NCBI GenBank assembly: GCA_033439255.1
Contig: CM065885.1
Location: forward strand, 1,364,001 to 1,428,000
Length of the DNA stretch: 64,000 nucleotides
Origin: Hericium rajendrae
Lineage: Eukaryota > Basidiomycota > Agaricomycetes > Russulales > Hericiaceae
Direction: 5' to 3'
Shown here: one piece after another, positions 10,302 through 20,692 of the stretch
Numbering within the stretch: the first letter of the stretch is position 1
How the letters are laid out: each line of letters starts with the position of its first letter
Translations under genes and position numbers: made by a program
The notes under the pieces: generated by a model
What the model was told of the DNA's origin: nothing
Databases searched by the model: none
What the model saw: only the letters and a program-made list of their open reading frames with translations

Positions 10302-11030
10302 CGGCGTCCGCAAAGGCAATGCATCAGGATTCAGCCGTGCACGCCGACAAGTTCTGATGTGCTCACTGTGCTCATGATGCGAAATCCTTCCTCTGTCTGA
10401 ACTTTGATGAGCTCTCAGTGCGATGCTGAAAATTGCAGTCAGTCGGTCTAAAAATCCTCTACGATTAAAGAAAGAGAACTCACAGATCTGCGCTGTTGAA
10501 CAAGACGGACACACAGCACCAGGGAAAAGGGCTGCACGATGGGATTTGATTGCTAATCTAGCAGGTAACTTGAGTGGATGGTGGAGTAAGTCGGACAGTC
10601 ACAAAAGCCCAGACGACACGACGCGCGCGCGAGGCGTGACATGCGTGACATACCTGTGACGCGACGCGTTCTATGGGCGCTTGCAGGGGCGAGACGACGC
10701 CGCGTTCTCTGTCAACCTGTCAGCAGAAACAAAGGTTCGAACATAATGATAGAAATTATTATGATATTTAAAGCAACATTGGAAAGTAGCGCTACACAGC
10801 AGGATTCGAATGTTTGTGAAAATGGTATCATGCAATAAGAATAACATGCAGCGAAGTGAAAAGCATGAAGCTGCGAACGTGAGGGCCAGGTCGTATAATG
10901 AGGTAATAAAAGTGGGATATACTTAGTGTATCAGGGAATAGAGCATGCAGGCCACAGTGTATGGATCGGGAGTCGAGACAGATTTCGGTTTGTGTGGCTT
11001 TCATTTCTCGAGCATGGCAGGGCATACATC
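10302..11030. other. Intergenic between F5 and the SLATT gene
   Basis: F5 upstream region with the GC-rich box (10613-10682), then about 340 bases of A/T-richer DNA leading to the SLATT gene stop codon. Nothing else recognised. Confidence 0.5.
10613..10682 (-). promoter_or_regulatory. Conserved GC-rich box upstream of F5
   Basis: Longest version of the box: GCGCGCGAGGCGTGAC, a slightly expanded spacer with a repeated GTGACAT, then TGTGACGCGACGCGTT and TGGGCGCTT. About 310-380 bases upstream of the F5 ATG. Function inferred. Confidence 0.4.
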
Positions 11031-12722
11031 TTACACGTGCATGGGCAGACCCATCTTCTCGTTCGGCACACTCGAGTCGGTTAACGTCCTATCAAAGCCT
11101 ATCGTAAGATCAATAGACAAGTTTCAAGACGAGAAAGCATACCTCGAGGTTGCTCGTGGCCGCATTCCACCACGCGCGTCGTCATCGCCGACGCCTCTTC
11201 CCGGATGCCCCATCATCCCCTCAAAGGCACCTCTAAAGCCATCAAGCTCCCTGTCCCACCCTGTGCCGACCTGGCCACCGTGACGTAGTGTGAGCAGCCC
11301 GATCACCACAACACCAGCAGCCGACGCACCTCATGTCCGTGGTCCAGCTTGAACGCGTTCGCCTCGCGCAGGAAGTGCTCCAAGCCCTGCACGCGCAACA
11401 GCGATGCCTCCGGCTCATTCGACCCCCGTGCACGCGCAAGGTAGGACGCGACGAGCGTCGATGCGCCGCCCAATATCGAGATCGCCACGGACGTCTGCGC
11501 ATGTCAGCTTCCTCATCCTGAAGAAGTCAACTCACGGGAAAACATACCGATTTGCCAGTCAGAGCAGCACCCAGCCCTGTAGTGAGCGCACCGAGCAGGA
11601 CTTGCAACCCGATCGCGATGTTAAGCGCGAACCCACTCATTTTGGCTGAAAAAGACGTCAGGGAGGACACAAGTCAGACAGAGACAACAAGTAGACCGAC
11701 CTCTGAATGCCGCGCGGTCCCTCTCCTTGATCGCAGAGTCAATAGTAGGCTGTAACCGCTCGCCCACCGTCAATTCCCTCCTCTGCAGCAAAGACCCCAT
11801 CATAAATCACTGCTCTCTCCATCACGAACACATCGAAATCACTCACCGCCTTCGGAACAATCCAGTCCATCTCGCTCCCCGCCATGCCTCCATGCCCATG
11901 CCCATGCCCGCCCTCGGACCCCGCGCCAGCAGACCGCGGCCGCGCGGCTTGCGAACCCGTGCGGCTGAGATACCCACTCGGCGCAATGCCGTGCCCGGTC
12001 GAGGCCGGACCACCATCGTTGGTCATCATCACAGGGCGCGGGGCGCGGGGGTGCGTGAAGTTCATGCTGCTGATGTTGCGACCGAGTCCGTCGGCGCCCT
12101 GCAGCGCAACGCCGGCATACACGTCCTGGTGCGGGCTGTATGAGCGGCGGCGCGGCGGCGTCGGGTTCTGTGAGGCTGAAAATTGGACTTGTGATTGTGT
12201 AGGATAAGATGCAGGTCGCGTGACGTGGGAGGCTCCGGTAGAGGGATGCGAGGCGGTGTTTGGGAGCGGAGGGAGTGGGAGATCACGGTCGCGCGCAAGG
12301 GCCAAGGCGCTGGAAGTCGGAAGCGAGGCCAGCTGGTCCCGAGAGCTGGATTGGTGGTACATACCGTGTTCTGGTGAAGCGACGCGTTGTGAAGTGACAG
12401 ATGGACGAGTAGCGATGTTGATGGTTGGGGAGGGTATGCTGGTGGTGATGACATGAGATGCGGGAGGCGTCGCCGGGCTCTCAATAGGATGAGGACCGGG
12501 AGGGGGATCAGACTGAGGTTCGGCTGCTGAGATGGTAGTGGATACTACAGTTGGCTCAGCATTGGCTGGGAGTGTGACAGCAGCAGGGGCGGGCTCGGGC
12601 ATAACGGGTGGTGGCGTAGGTGGATGTGGACCGGGGACAGGAAAGGCAGCACGGGCTTCTGAATTAGGGATGGACGTGGGGATGACGGCGGATTGAGGGG
12701 CGAGAGGACGCGTGTCGGACAT
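11031..12722 (-). CDS. SLATT-domain two-transmembrane protein (468 aa)
   Basis: Six exons on the minus strand: 12722-11847, 11782-11701, 11645-11548, 11494-11330, 11270-11143 and 11088-11031, with introns of 54-64 nt and consistent phase. The first ~300 residues are a Pro/Ser/Thr-rich, probably disordered region. The end of exon 1 joins to TVGERLQPTIDSAIKERD, followed by two hydrophobic helices (about residues 325-347 and 353-372; ALNIAIGLQVLLGALTTGL and VAISILGGASTLVASYLA). A helical segment (SLLRVQGLEHFLREANAF, then DHGHE) and the short C-terminal motif NEKMGLP complete it. This is the architecture of the fungal SLATT (SMODS and SLOG-associating two-TM effector) family. Bacterial relatives are predicted membrane effectors of conflict systems; the fungal role is unknown. 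Last two exons are less certain. Confidence 0.8.
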
Positions 12723-15349
12723 GGTAGTCTTTTGTGGGCTGCGTGGGTCGTGCGAGGCAGATTGAGATCGTTGACCGCAAGATGCTGATCATCAAAGATC
12801 GTGCCGCGAACAAGACGCGACGCCGACGTGCGCGCGATGGAGAACGGCGATGGGAGGTCGAGGAGAATCTCGAGCGCGCTGCTCATATACGATATCAGTT
12901 GAATATCAGAATCAACGTGCGGGATCGACTCGACAAGAAGACAAATTTGGAACTCGCTGCATGACAGAGGCATCTGTTTCGGAGCTCGTCCGCACCCCAA
13001 AAAGTCCTGTGAACGAATTGCATCTGGCCTTCGAAGGATATTCATCCGCGGTCGGATTGGCATCCATCGCAGGGACACTAATTTCTCCGGCTTCCCGTCC
13101 CGACAGCTTCCATGATCGAAGCACTTTTCTTGGACACCGCCATGAACATCTCGGATCCTGTTCTCATCTTGGTATGTGCCTGGCAATAGGTCGGACGATT
13201 CACCAGCGTCTTGCGAGAGCGCGGCGGGAGTCATGTGGATTTTGTGGCGTTAATGGGGATGTCCGCGTCGTTGGTCATTGAGTTGTCTGCGGCATCTGAT
13301 GTCAATGAAGCAGTGACATCGGCAAGGACGCTCTATCGAGAGTGCACGAAGCATGGGGTCGTCAGCAATAAATTCATGCCGCGAGGCGTTTGTTGCCTGT
13401 GCGAGAGCCGTTAATAGACACTCACCGAGATCCTTAGGAGATCCGTTTCCTAAGAACTTCCAACTCCGGGCCAATGTCATGACTGCACTTAAGTCTACTT
13501 CCGCACTCCCATCAACACCATTCGAACATAACGTCGCCGCTCGAAGTTGATCTGAACATGTAAACGGACATACACTGTGTTAAAGACGTTAACAAGCTAC
13601 GATAGGAAAGGATACATGTACAGCCTTCACGGTACCGATTCATTAGATTATAGCCCGCTAGAAGCGAATACTGTCCAACGTCAGATTGTCAGCATCGGAT
13701 GGTGCAGCCCTTCTTCATCATAACTTATAAGGTACATACAGTGCACATGCACGTATAAATAAGCTGACCACAGCGGCGAAGCACACTGTGAACGCGTCAT
13801 ACCGCGAACCACGGGCTGCTCGATATTAGAGCGCATCTCGGCAACTGCATGCGCGCCGCGCAATCTACGGCTGCAGTGACAGGCCGCTTTCTGTTGCATC
13901 GTGAGCCGATGTCAACGTCGCCAGGTGTACATCATGTCGACCGGTTGGAGCTGACTGACCGATCCGCCCCCATGCTGCAGGATCAACTGCCAGCACAGGT
14001 CGGACTCCTTGCTCATGGAGCGCAGGACCGCTGTGTCGTACCTTTTCATTCCCGCCGTACCATGGAATCCTGATACCAGGATGATACCTGCCTCCAGACC
14101 AGCGTCCACGCAAGCGCGCAGGACGAACGCACCCGTCTTGACTTCGCAGATGCCGCAGTCTTTATCCGGTCATAGGTGAAAAGAAGCCGCCGGCCCTCAG
14201 CGTTCGGTCTCAGGGTGCTTCTCTGATACATGGCAGAAGGCGCGCTTTAGACGGAACGAGACTGCGGCACCTAAGAGAGCGACACGGCATGGGAGCATCC
14301 GCGACTCGTGGAAGTTAAAGAGTATACGACGAAATGGGTCGGGCGGTTATAGAACTCACTGACGTCGCCTCTCTCCTTCCCGATACTGCATTCTGCCGCA
14401 TCAAGCAGGTCTCTGCAGCGTCTGAGCTTGTGTGAGCATCGATAACGTGGAAGCGAGCCAGTCCGTTCAGAATGGGGATGGTGTCGAGGCAAGCTACTGG
14501 AGTCTGGCAAGCTGTATGTAAGCCCACAAGTGTGACGGAAAAACCTGAGGACGCGTCCCGTCACGCAAGCGTCACAATTTGAATTTCGCCCCAGCAAACG
14601 CGCGTCAACCGCCTCCTGCCAGAGACTACCATTTTTCTGAAATCTATCGTCTAGGAACCCCTGTGGAAGCTAGAGATTGTCATCGCATTGCTCCTCTCGT
14701 AAGGTCCGTGCATCTAATTATGCAGATCTTTTTGTCTAAGAATCAACAGAATGTCTAGAAGATGGAAACGCCCATGCCCGGTTGAGTAGAACCGGAAATA
14801 CAGTAGCTCTAATCATTCATATCGATGGGATGCCTGGTGGAGGATAGTTTCCTGGTGAGAATCTGTCCTCATGTGTATGAATGTGCTTAGTTTCATCCAT
14901 AGACAGGGATGCACGACGTTTTGATGAATCGAGTTTTCCCGAAAAACGCTGCTGTCATGACTCGTGTGCATGGGCGGATGGGACTACATCTGTCATTTGA
15001 AAGGAGACGATATGCAAATATCCTCTTACTGACAAGGTACGAATTTATGGCCATGACGTTGAAGGCGTCATCTTCCCCAGCCCTGAAAATGAGGTGAGCT
15101 TTCATGTACAGTCAGTTTCTGGTCGTCCTTTTCATTCCCTCCTAATCCAATTAGCAGGCACCCACTGGCCGCATGCTCTTTTTCGCCTCGTCGAATGCCT
15201 CAATCGCTGTCTATGAGTTTTACAACCGAGGCCATAATTCTGGAATGTTTTGTTAGCAGTCACGCATTCCAATCCTACTTCTGGACTAGATAGTGAGGAC
15301 ATCGGGCCCGAATCAATAGCTGCAAGTTTTTAGTTTGTCCAGCCTCTGC
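12723..15349. other. Long region without an assignable gene
   Basis: Several short minus-strand ORFs occur at 12.9-13.5 kb and 13.9-14.6 kb (for example GVRTSSETDAS near 13000 and GLEAGIILVSGFHGTAG near 14050). No set of exons gave a recognisable protein. The first 300 bases hold the upstream region of the SLATT gene. The rest may contain decayed coding sequence or a gene I cannot assign. No repeats were noticed. Confidence 0.4.
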
Positions 15350-15753
15350 CAGCCGCACCTTTCTCGAGCGACTTAAAAACCAGCTTCCCGCACGTCTTCC
15401 TGTTTCTTCTTTACCCCCACCTGCCAAGGCCGCTCCTCGCCTCTAACCGGGGATCAGCATTAACTGCAGTCGCTCGTTTACTTTCTATTCTCTTATTATT
15501 CCTTCTTCGCCTTCGGGTTCAATTCTTTGTCCACTTCATTTGCTCAACTTAACAAGACTCGCTGTGTAAAGGCAGCAGTGAACCTCCTTCTCGGACTCGT
15601 CTGTCGGTTTGGACCTTGCTTGTGCCTCTCGAGAGTCTGTGCGGTTCTGGCCTGTGCTCCTCGACGCCGTCCATCCTGCCCCATCCTCTCCGCCATTTCG
15701 CTCGCCGTCATGTGTCAGCCACCCACTGCACCCACCCTCGCTTCAAACACATC

Positions 15754-16158
15754 AGTTCAGCGCCTTCAGCGACACCTTATCCCACACGGCGTAGTGATTA
15801 GAAGCAGCGCTCCGTCTTCCCAGCGCATACAAACCAGTTCAGCGCCTTTAGCGACACCTGTCCCTTCTCCTCTCGCCGCCGCCCTCGCCCAATACCCGTC
15901 GGCTACCCATTCATGTCCCGTCCATCGAGCCCAGCGCCTTCAGCAATGCGGTGCGGCTCAATGAAAAAGGAACGGAAGCCATGCCCCTGGTTCAGCGCCT
16001 TCAGCGACACCTTAGAGAGCTGGCGACAAGCCTCGGAACGTCGGCGTAGGTCTCTCTTCTTCTCTTGCCTGCTCTCGACGCTATTGATCGCATGCAGTTC
16101 TCCTTCATCCATCCCGATACCCTCCATCGGGACCCGAGATCAGCGCCTTTAGCGACAG
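15754..16158 (+). repeat. Five dispersed copies of an 18-bp motif
   Basis: The motif AGCGCCTTYAGCGACACC, usually preceded by TTC or C, occurs at about 15757-15776, 15840-15858, 15932-15944 (shortened, CAGCGCCTTCAGC), 15991-16011 and 16141-16158 (GACAGAG ending). All copies are in the same orientation, separated by 58-150 bases of unrelated sequence. Spacing is irregular and copies are imperfect, so this is not a CRISPR array. Confidence 0.7.
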
Positions 16159-16304
16159 AGCGCAGCTCGGCAACGACAAGCAATGCTCCGCCACGCCCAA
16201 CTGCCTTCACTCCTCTCCTCCGCCCTTTCCCCGATGTATCTCTATCCCACCTGTGTACTGCCTGCATCTTCGCTTCCATCACGTCAAGGCCTCCAGGCCT
16301 CTAT

Positions 16305-18090
16305 ACCCTTTTTTTGGTTACCCTCTTTCGAGCGTCAAGCCTTTCGCGTCACTCCTTGCACCAACTGCATAGTCTTTCTTTTATCACCTCTTCGGCTACG
16401 CCAGCCACCTTTACATCCTTTCATCTTCGCCAGCGCTCCTCACCCGAGCGTGTTTCTCTTGGTTTCATCTTTGCTTCGATCATGTCTCTCGGCTTTCCCT
16501 GCGCCTGGCCGACATACACGATTCGTGCCTTGCGACGTCCACTTCGCCTTCCTGCACATTCAGCCCCAGATCTCGCCCGTGCATCCTTATACCCATCCAT
16601 CATATCCACCATCTCCCTCTGCATTGTTCCACTCCGATTTCGCGTCGACGTTCCCTTTCGATGCGCGCGTTCGGTCCTGCTCCTCACCGACAACATGCTC
16701 CTGATCGTCGATCGCCACCGTTGGCGTCTTCTCTGCGTCCCTGTCACTGCGATGCCGGTAGAAGCCTACCATTGTCGAAGGCCGAGTTCATGTCTTATTT
16801 TCAGGCCCACCTTGCTCAGTCATGGTAAGTCCTTTATGTTCTGTCAACTGTACTCGTTACTCACGACATCCTAGGAATCTCCAAGTTCTGCCAATTCTGC
16901 AAGGTCATGGCTCTTCAGGCATATCTTCCCGTCTCCGTCTATATTTTTCGTCGCATTAAGTTTTCTGCGGCTTCTTACTTTTTGGTTTCCCCCTTTTCGA
17001 GCGTCAAGCTTCTCTCGTCACTCCTTGCACCAACTGCATAGTCTTTCATTTACAATATTTTCGGCGACGCCAGCCACTTTGCACCTCTTCAACTTCGCCA
17101 GCGCTCCTGACCCGAGCGCGTTTCACTTTGATTCTCTATCTGTTCTGCGCTCTGCTCTGCTCTGCTTTCTTGTTTCTGTTTTTCTCGCCTGGCCGACACA
17201 CACGATTCGTGCCTTGCGACATCCTCTTCGCATTCTTTTTTCCCTTAACCTCGCCCGTGCAATCTCATATCCCTTCATCTTATCCGCCATACCTCCTCTG
17301 CTTTATTCCACTCCGATTCCGCGTCGACAGCCCTTTTTGACACGCGTGTTCGGCCTTGCAATCATTGGCGCTGCGCTCCTGCTCATTGATCGCCGCCTAT
17401 CGTGGGGTTTCCGCTGGAGGAACCTTACAATCGGAAGCCTATGCTCCTCTTCATGGCTTTCTTTGTTCATCCATGGAAAGTTCTCCACTTGTCGCCTGTG
17501 TCCGTTCTCACAACACGCCAGGGCCCGATAGCATGCAAATTTTCCCAAGTCACAGCTCCCTATTATTCTTCACCATCACCGAAGGCCTCTGCGCCTCCGC
17601 CAGGCTCTGTTCTTGGTTATCCTCCTCTCCAGCTGAAGGCCTCTTGCGTCCTTTCTTGCACCAACTGCATAGTCACAACTTTGATTTCTGGGTTACGCCT
17701 CCTCTATCGTTGCTTGCTTCGGTCCATTTTTCTCTGCTGGGCTTCTTTGACAGTCTACTGCCCCGGCCTTCCACGTAACCTTGCCTCCCTCTTGCTCAGC
17801 CTTATCCATTGCATTGCTGTTCCTCGCAACGTGGCTCGGGCTTTTCCGTGGCATTTCCTACCACGAGGTGCTGTGCTCCGTTCCTCAAGCACTTGTCCTT
17901 GTTCTCCTCCCTTCAGTGTCCTCTGTTCTTTCGCACGTTCGGGCCCTATCTGCGGACAGCACTTGAAGCTTTCTTCTCTGGTCCGTCTCACTATTCTCTG
18001 ATTTATGGTATGCGTCATACCTTCACTCAGCGCTTTGCATAACTAACGCCGCCTGCAGGTGATGTGTGCCAAAGATTGCCCTTGCTTCTT
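16305..18090 (+). repeat. Three-copy tandem duplication, unit ~630-670 bp
   Basis: Three diverged direct copies begin near 16305, 16980 and 17600. The 19-mer TTGCACCAACTGCATAGTC is identical in all three at 16356, 17025 and 17656, giving periods of 669 and 631 bases. Copies one and two share further blocks in the same order: CTTCGCCAGCGCTCCT, CCTGGCCGACA followed by ACGATTCGTGCCTTGCGAC, TTCCACTCCGATT and CGCGTCGAC. The third copy keeps only the beginning well. Boundaries are approximate. Confidence 0.75.
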
Positions 18091-18717
18091 TCCCTTTCTC
18101 TTGATGCAAGCACGCCTCGACATCATACGCGTCTTTTCCTATGACAAAAAAATACAAAATACAACATCTGTGCTTCATCGAATTTCTGCTTCGGACTCTA
18201 ACTTCTCGTTCTTCTGGGCTTCACTACACTTAACGTCTGTCGGTTTCCATTGATATACCTACCTTCCAAAAATCACAAGAAAATGGGCTCCTGATGCGAT
18301 ATATGCTCCGAAATTTACCGTGACACTTAGCGACGTCAATACATATATGAAGACGATCACAGGATCACGGCCACGTTTTTATAACGACAGCGGTGATGGA
18401 TGGCTGGGATGTGAAGTGTACTGTATGTACCGCTTGCGGCGTGTCCACCATCTGCCTGTGTGGAGAAGATCCCGATCTCCCCTCGCTGCTTGGGCGATGC
18501 AACCGACGAACATATCTCATATCGCCCACTCATTCCGAAGCTTGTAATAACACCGAGAAGCAGGCTGAGAACTAAAAACTAGGGGTGAGTTCACAGCGTT
18601 GGAGTGCGATACGCCGCAGCGAACACATCCGTCCTCAACGTGCGCACCTCGAGGCGTCCGTATTAATTCCGACTACCACTGCATGCTGCGTCGCTGGGAT
18701 GCAATGCGCCGAATGCG

Positions 18718-18725
18718 TATAAAAA
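18718..18725 (+). promoter_or_regulatory. TATA box of the CFEM gene
   Basis: TATAAAAA lies 65 bases upstream of the CFEM-gene ATG, the usual distance for a fungal TATA element plus short leader. The leader between is CT-rich (CTCGCTTCCCTCC). Confidence 0.55.
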
Positions 18726-18789
18726 TGCAAATCCTTTGCCAAGGATAGGTACCCATCACTCGCTTCCCTCCATTCAGCTCTACTTGATC

Positions 18790-19629
18790 ATGGCAGGAGG
18801 AATGAACGCAAGGCCGAAGTGCTCTGTTGTTCTTTTCTATGCCTTGTTGATCTTGGCTGTCGTCGTTTCGAGAGCGGTTGCGCGGCCGGTTGCCAATGCG
18901 CCGTCGTGTGCGGTCTCATGCCTGGAGACTGTAGCCCGCACATCGGGATGCTTGGATCCGTAAGTCCTTGCTCTACACTTCTCCTCTCGATGTTTCAACG
19001 GACCTTCATTTCCTAGCCAAGACCAGGCATGCGTCTGCTCGATTCATGACACGATCCTCCGGGAGTCGAAGAGCTGCATCGATCGTTCCTGCATCGATGA
19101 GGCGGAGAAGGTCGATGCATTAGAATATCTGAACGGAGGTTGTACGGGCGGTGAGTCGCTCTAGCTGCTATTCCTTCCTGGCGTATATTCTGATCATCTT
19201 CAATCAGAAGCCAAGCTCCAGCCAGCCGTCAGCACCACCTTACCTTCCTCAGCGCCCACATTGCCCCCGTTTGCCGATCCGTCACCCATCTCCGCATCGA
19301 CCGCGCCTTCCATACACGAATCCTCCACACCGACCCTTTCCTCGACGGTGCCCTCGAGCCTGCCGGGCTGGTCAGCGGCCGGCAGCCCCACAGTGATAGC
19401 CGACCGTGCCGCTGAGACCACCGCAGGCGGCAAAGACGACGATGACGACGACGACGACAAGAAAGAGAGCAAGACGCACAAGGTCGGCAAGATCATTGGT
19501 GGGGTCATCGGAGGCATCGGAGGCGGGATCGCGGCTATCATGGGCGTGCAGTCGATGTTGTCCGGTGGCGGCTCGGGCATTCCGTGTTGTTGCTGTTGTG
19601 GGTGTTGTGGGTGTGGAACTGTGTTTTGA
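18790..19629 (+). CDS. CFEM-domain protein with Cys-rich tail (241 aa)
   Basis: Three exons (18790-18959, 19017-19150, 19208-19629). Residues 1-31 form a signal peptide. Residues 37-100 contain eight cysteines at positions 40, 44, 54, 62, 64, 77, 82 and 99, the fungal CFEM pattern (including C-x-C). CFEM proteins are extracellular and often wall- or membrane-attached; some bind haem, others are effectors. A Ser/Thr/Pro-rich linker follows (probable O-glycosylation), then an acidic DDDDDDDD run, a Gly-rich hydrophobic helix (GKIIGGVIGGIGGGIAAIMG) and a tail IPCCCCCGCCGCGTVF with eight Cys. This end resembles a Cys-rich membrane module rather than the usual GPI signal, suggesting membrane anchoring and lipidation (inference). 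The more upstream in-frame codon at 18736 is TTG, so the ATG at 18790 was chosen. Confidence 0.85.
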
Positions 19630-20015
19630 GCTGGCGAATTGGAACAGTGTGGATATAACTTCTATAGTCATTGTAATATGTTTCGGTTAGTATATATCCT
19701 TACCCGTAGTACGTCCCGAGGACTGGTCCTTGGATTATGATAATGTGCCTATAGTTCAATGAGTCTTTCTGTTCGTGCTGGATATCGCGCTGCCTTTTCA
19801 TGTGATCGATCCCACGTACGATCGAGCGCTCGAGGCAAAGGGCTCCGGTCGTGACTAGCTGATAAAAAATGGTGTTCCCACAGAAGTCAAAGACAGTCTA
19901 GACATTCTGAATGAGTAAAATTACATGGTCGATCAGCCAATGACAACAAGCAAATTCTGTCAGATCGGGTGGTTTGGAGCCGACAGTAGACGATACCATG
20001 AGTATATCACCACAT
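19630..20015. other. Convergent intergenic region
   Basis: 3' ends of the CFEM gene (plus) and the Dap1-like gene (minus) face each other across about 385 bases. Only terminator/UTR sequence is expected; nothing else seen. Confidence 0.5.
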
Positions 20016-20692
20016 TTAGATGGCGTCATTCTCTACGAGACGCCCGCAGATGATGTACTTGTTGGAGAAGTGGTCGTGCCATCCCTTCATGTTCTCACTG
20101 GGAACAGCATCAGCATTGCTTATCTCGCGTATGAATGATTTCCAAATACGTACATCTCCTCTGCGGTAAGATCCTCGAGTTTGTCCAAGGGTTGATCAAG
20201 AGCAGTAAGCATCTCTGCGCGCCAGGTCAGCAATGTGTGAGGCAAGTCATAGAAGATAACTCGTACCGACGTCGAAAGACTGCTTTGCCATGCCGCGCGA
20301 GGCGTCGCGGCCAGCAAAGTTGCCATACATGCCATCTACAACCATGGCGAGATCAACATAGGATGCATAGAATAGATGCTTAGCATACCGGGGCCATAAA
20401 AGTTCCTTCCCGCTGTGACATCAAACACCGTGCCCTGGATAGCCAACAGAATTCTGCCTTCTCCCTCCGGATCCACTCCGTTATACTTCACCAACGACTT
20501 CGGTGTATACTGGGTGAATACGAGCACCGGGGGGTGCGACTTTGGCATCCAAGAGTATCCCTTCTTGAACTCGGTGGGAGCCTCGTCGCGCTTAGGCAGG
20601 GAGCTGCGGGGAACGAGGATGCGTTGCACGACATATAAGAGGTAGATAAGGAGTGCTGTGTTCACGGGCGTGGAGAGCGAGAGTGTCGGCAT
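20016..20692 (-). CDS. DAP1: Dap1/PGRMC1-like cytochrome b5 domain protein (171 aa)
   Basis: Four exons: 20692-20389, 20335-20267, 20214-20154 and 20097-20016. An N-terminal membrane helix (about residues 10-27, NTALLIYLLYVV) is followed by a cytochrome b5-like haem/steroid-binding domain. The signature runs YTPKSLVKYNG, GTVFDVTAGRNFYGP and, across the first splice site, GMYGNFAGRDASRGMA. Tyr99 and Tyr105 lie at the positions of the haem-pocket tyrosines of PGRMC1/Dap1; such proteins use Tyr rather than the His pair of true cytochrome b5. Family members sit in the ER membrane and support cytochrome P450 enzymes such as Erg11 in sterol synthesis. The C-terminus ENMKGWHDHFSNKY...GRLVEN is typical, and the length is normal. 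Confidence 0.9.

Larger units (their letters stand above)
15350..18300 (+). other. Pyrimidine-rich block, possible non-coding transcript
   Basis: About 3 kb in which the plus strand is unusually C/T-rich, as in fungal leaders. It starts like a promoter/leader (TTAAAAACC near 15373 followed by a CT-rich tract). Many overlapping ORFs are open in all three plus frames, but they look like by-products of the composition (Ser/Leu/Pro/Arg-rich, poor start contexts, no domain). GT-AG pairs occur, e.g. a donor at about 16826 (GTAAGTCC) and an acceptor at about 16874 (CATCCTAG). It contains a three-copy tandem repeat and a five-copy short motif, listed separately. A spliced non-coding RNA is possible; a decayed repeat is equally possible. 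Confidence 0.3.

Noticed and set aside
12545-13234. A 229-codon minus-strand ORF overlapping the start of the SLATT gene.
   Set aside because: It overlaps SLATT exon 1 in another frame, has no domain and shows chance Ser/Pro-rich content.
15527-17778. Long plus-strand ORFs in the C/T-rich block (up to about 270 codons).
   Set aside because: They are open in all three frames, begin mostly at non-ATG codons, encode Ser/Leu/Pro/Arg-rich sequence without domains, and differ in frame between repeat copies. Composition explains them.
18320-18575. Cys-containing small ORF (CTACGVSTICLCGED) before the CFEM gene.
   Set aside because: No signal peptide, poor start context, and it ends well before the CFEM promoter; likely chance.
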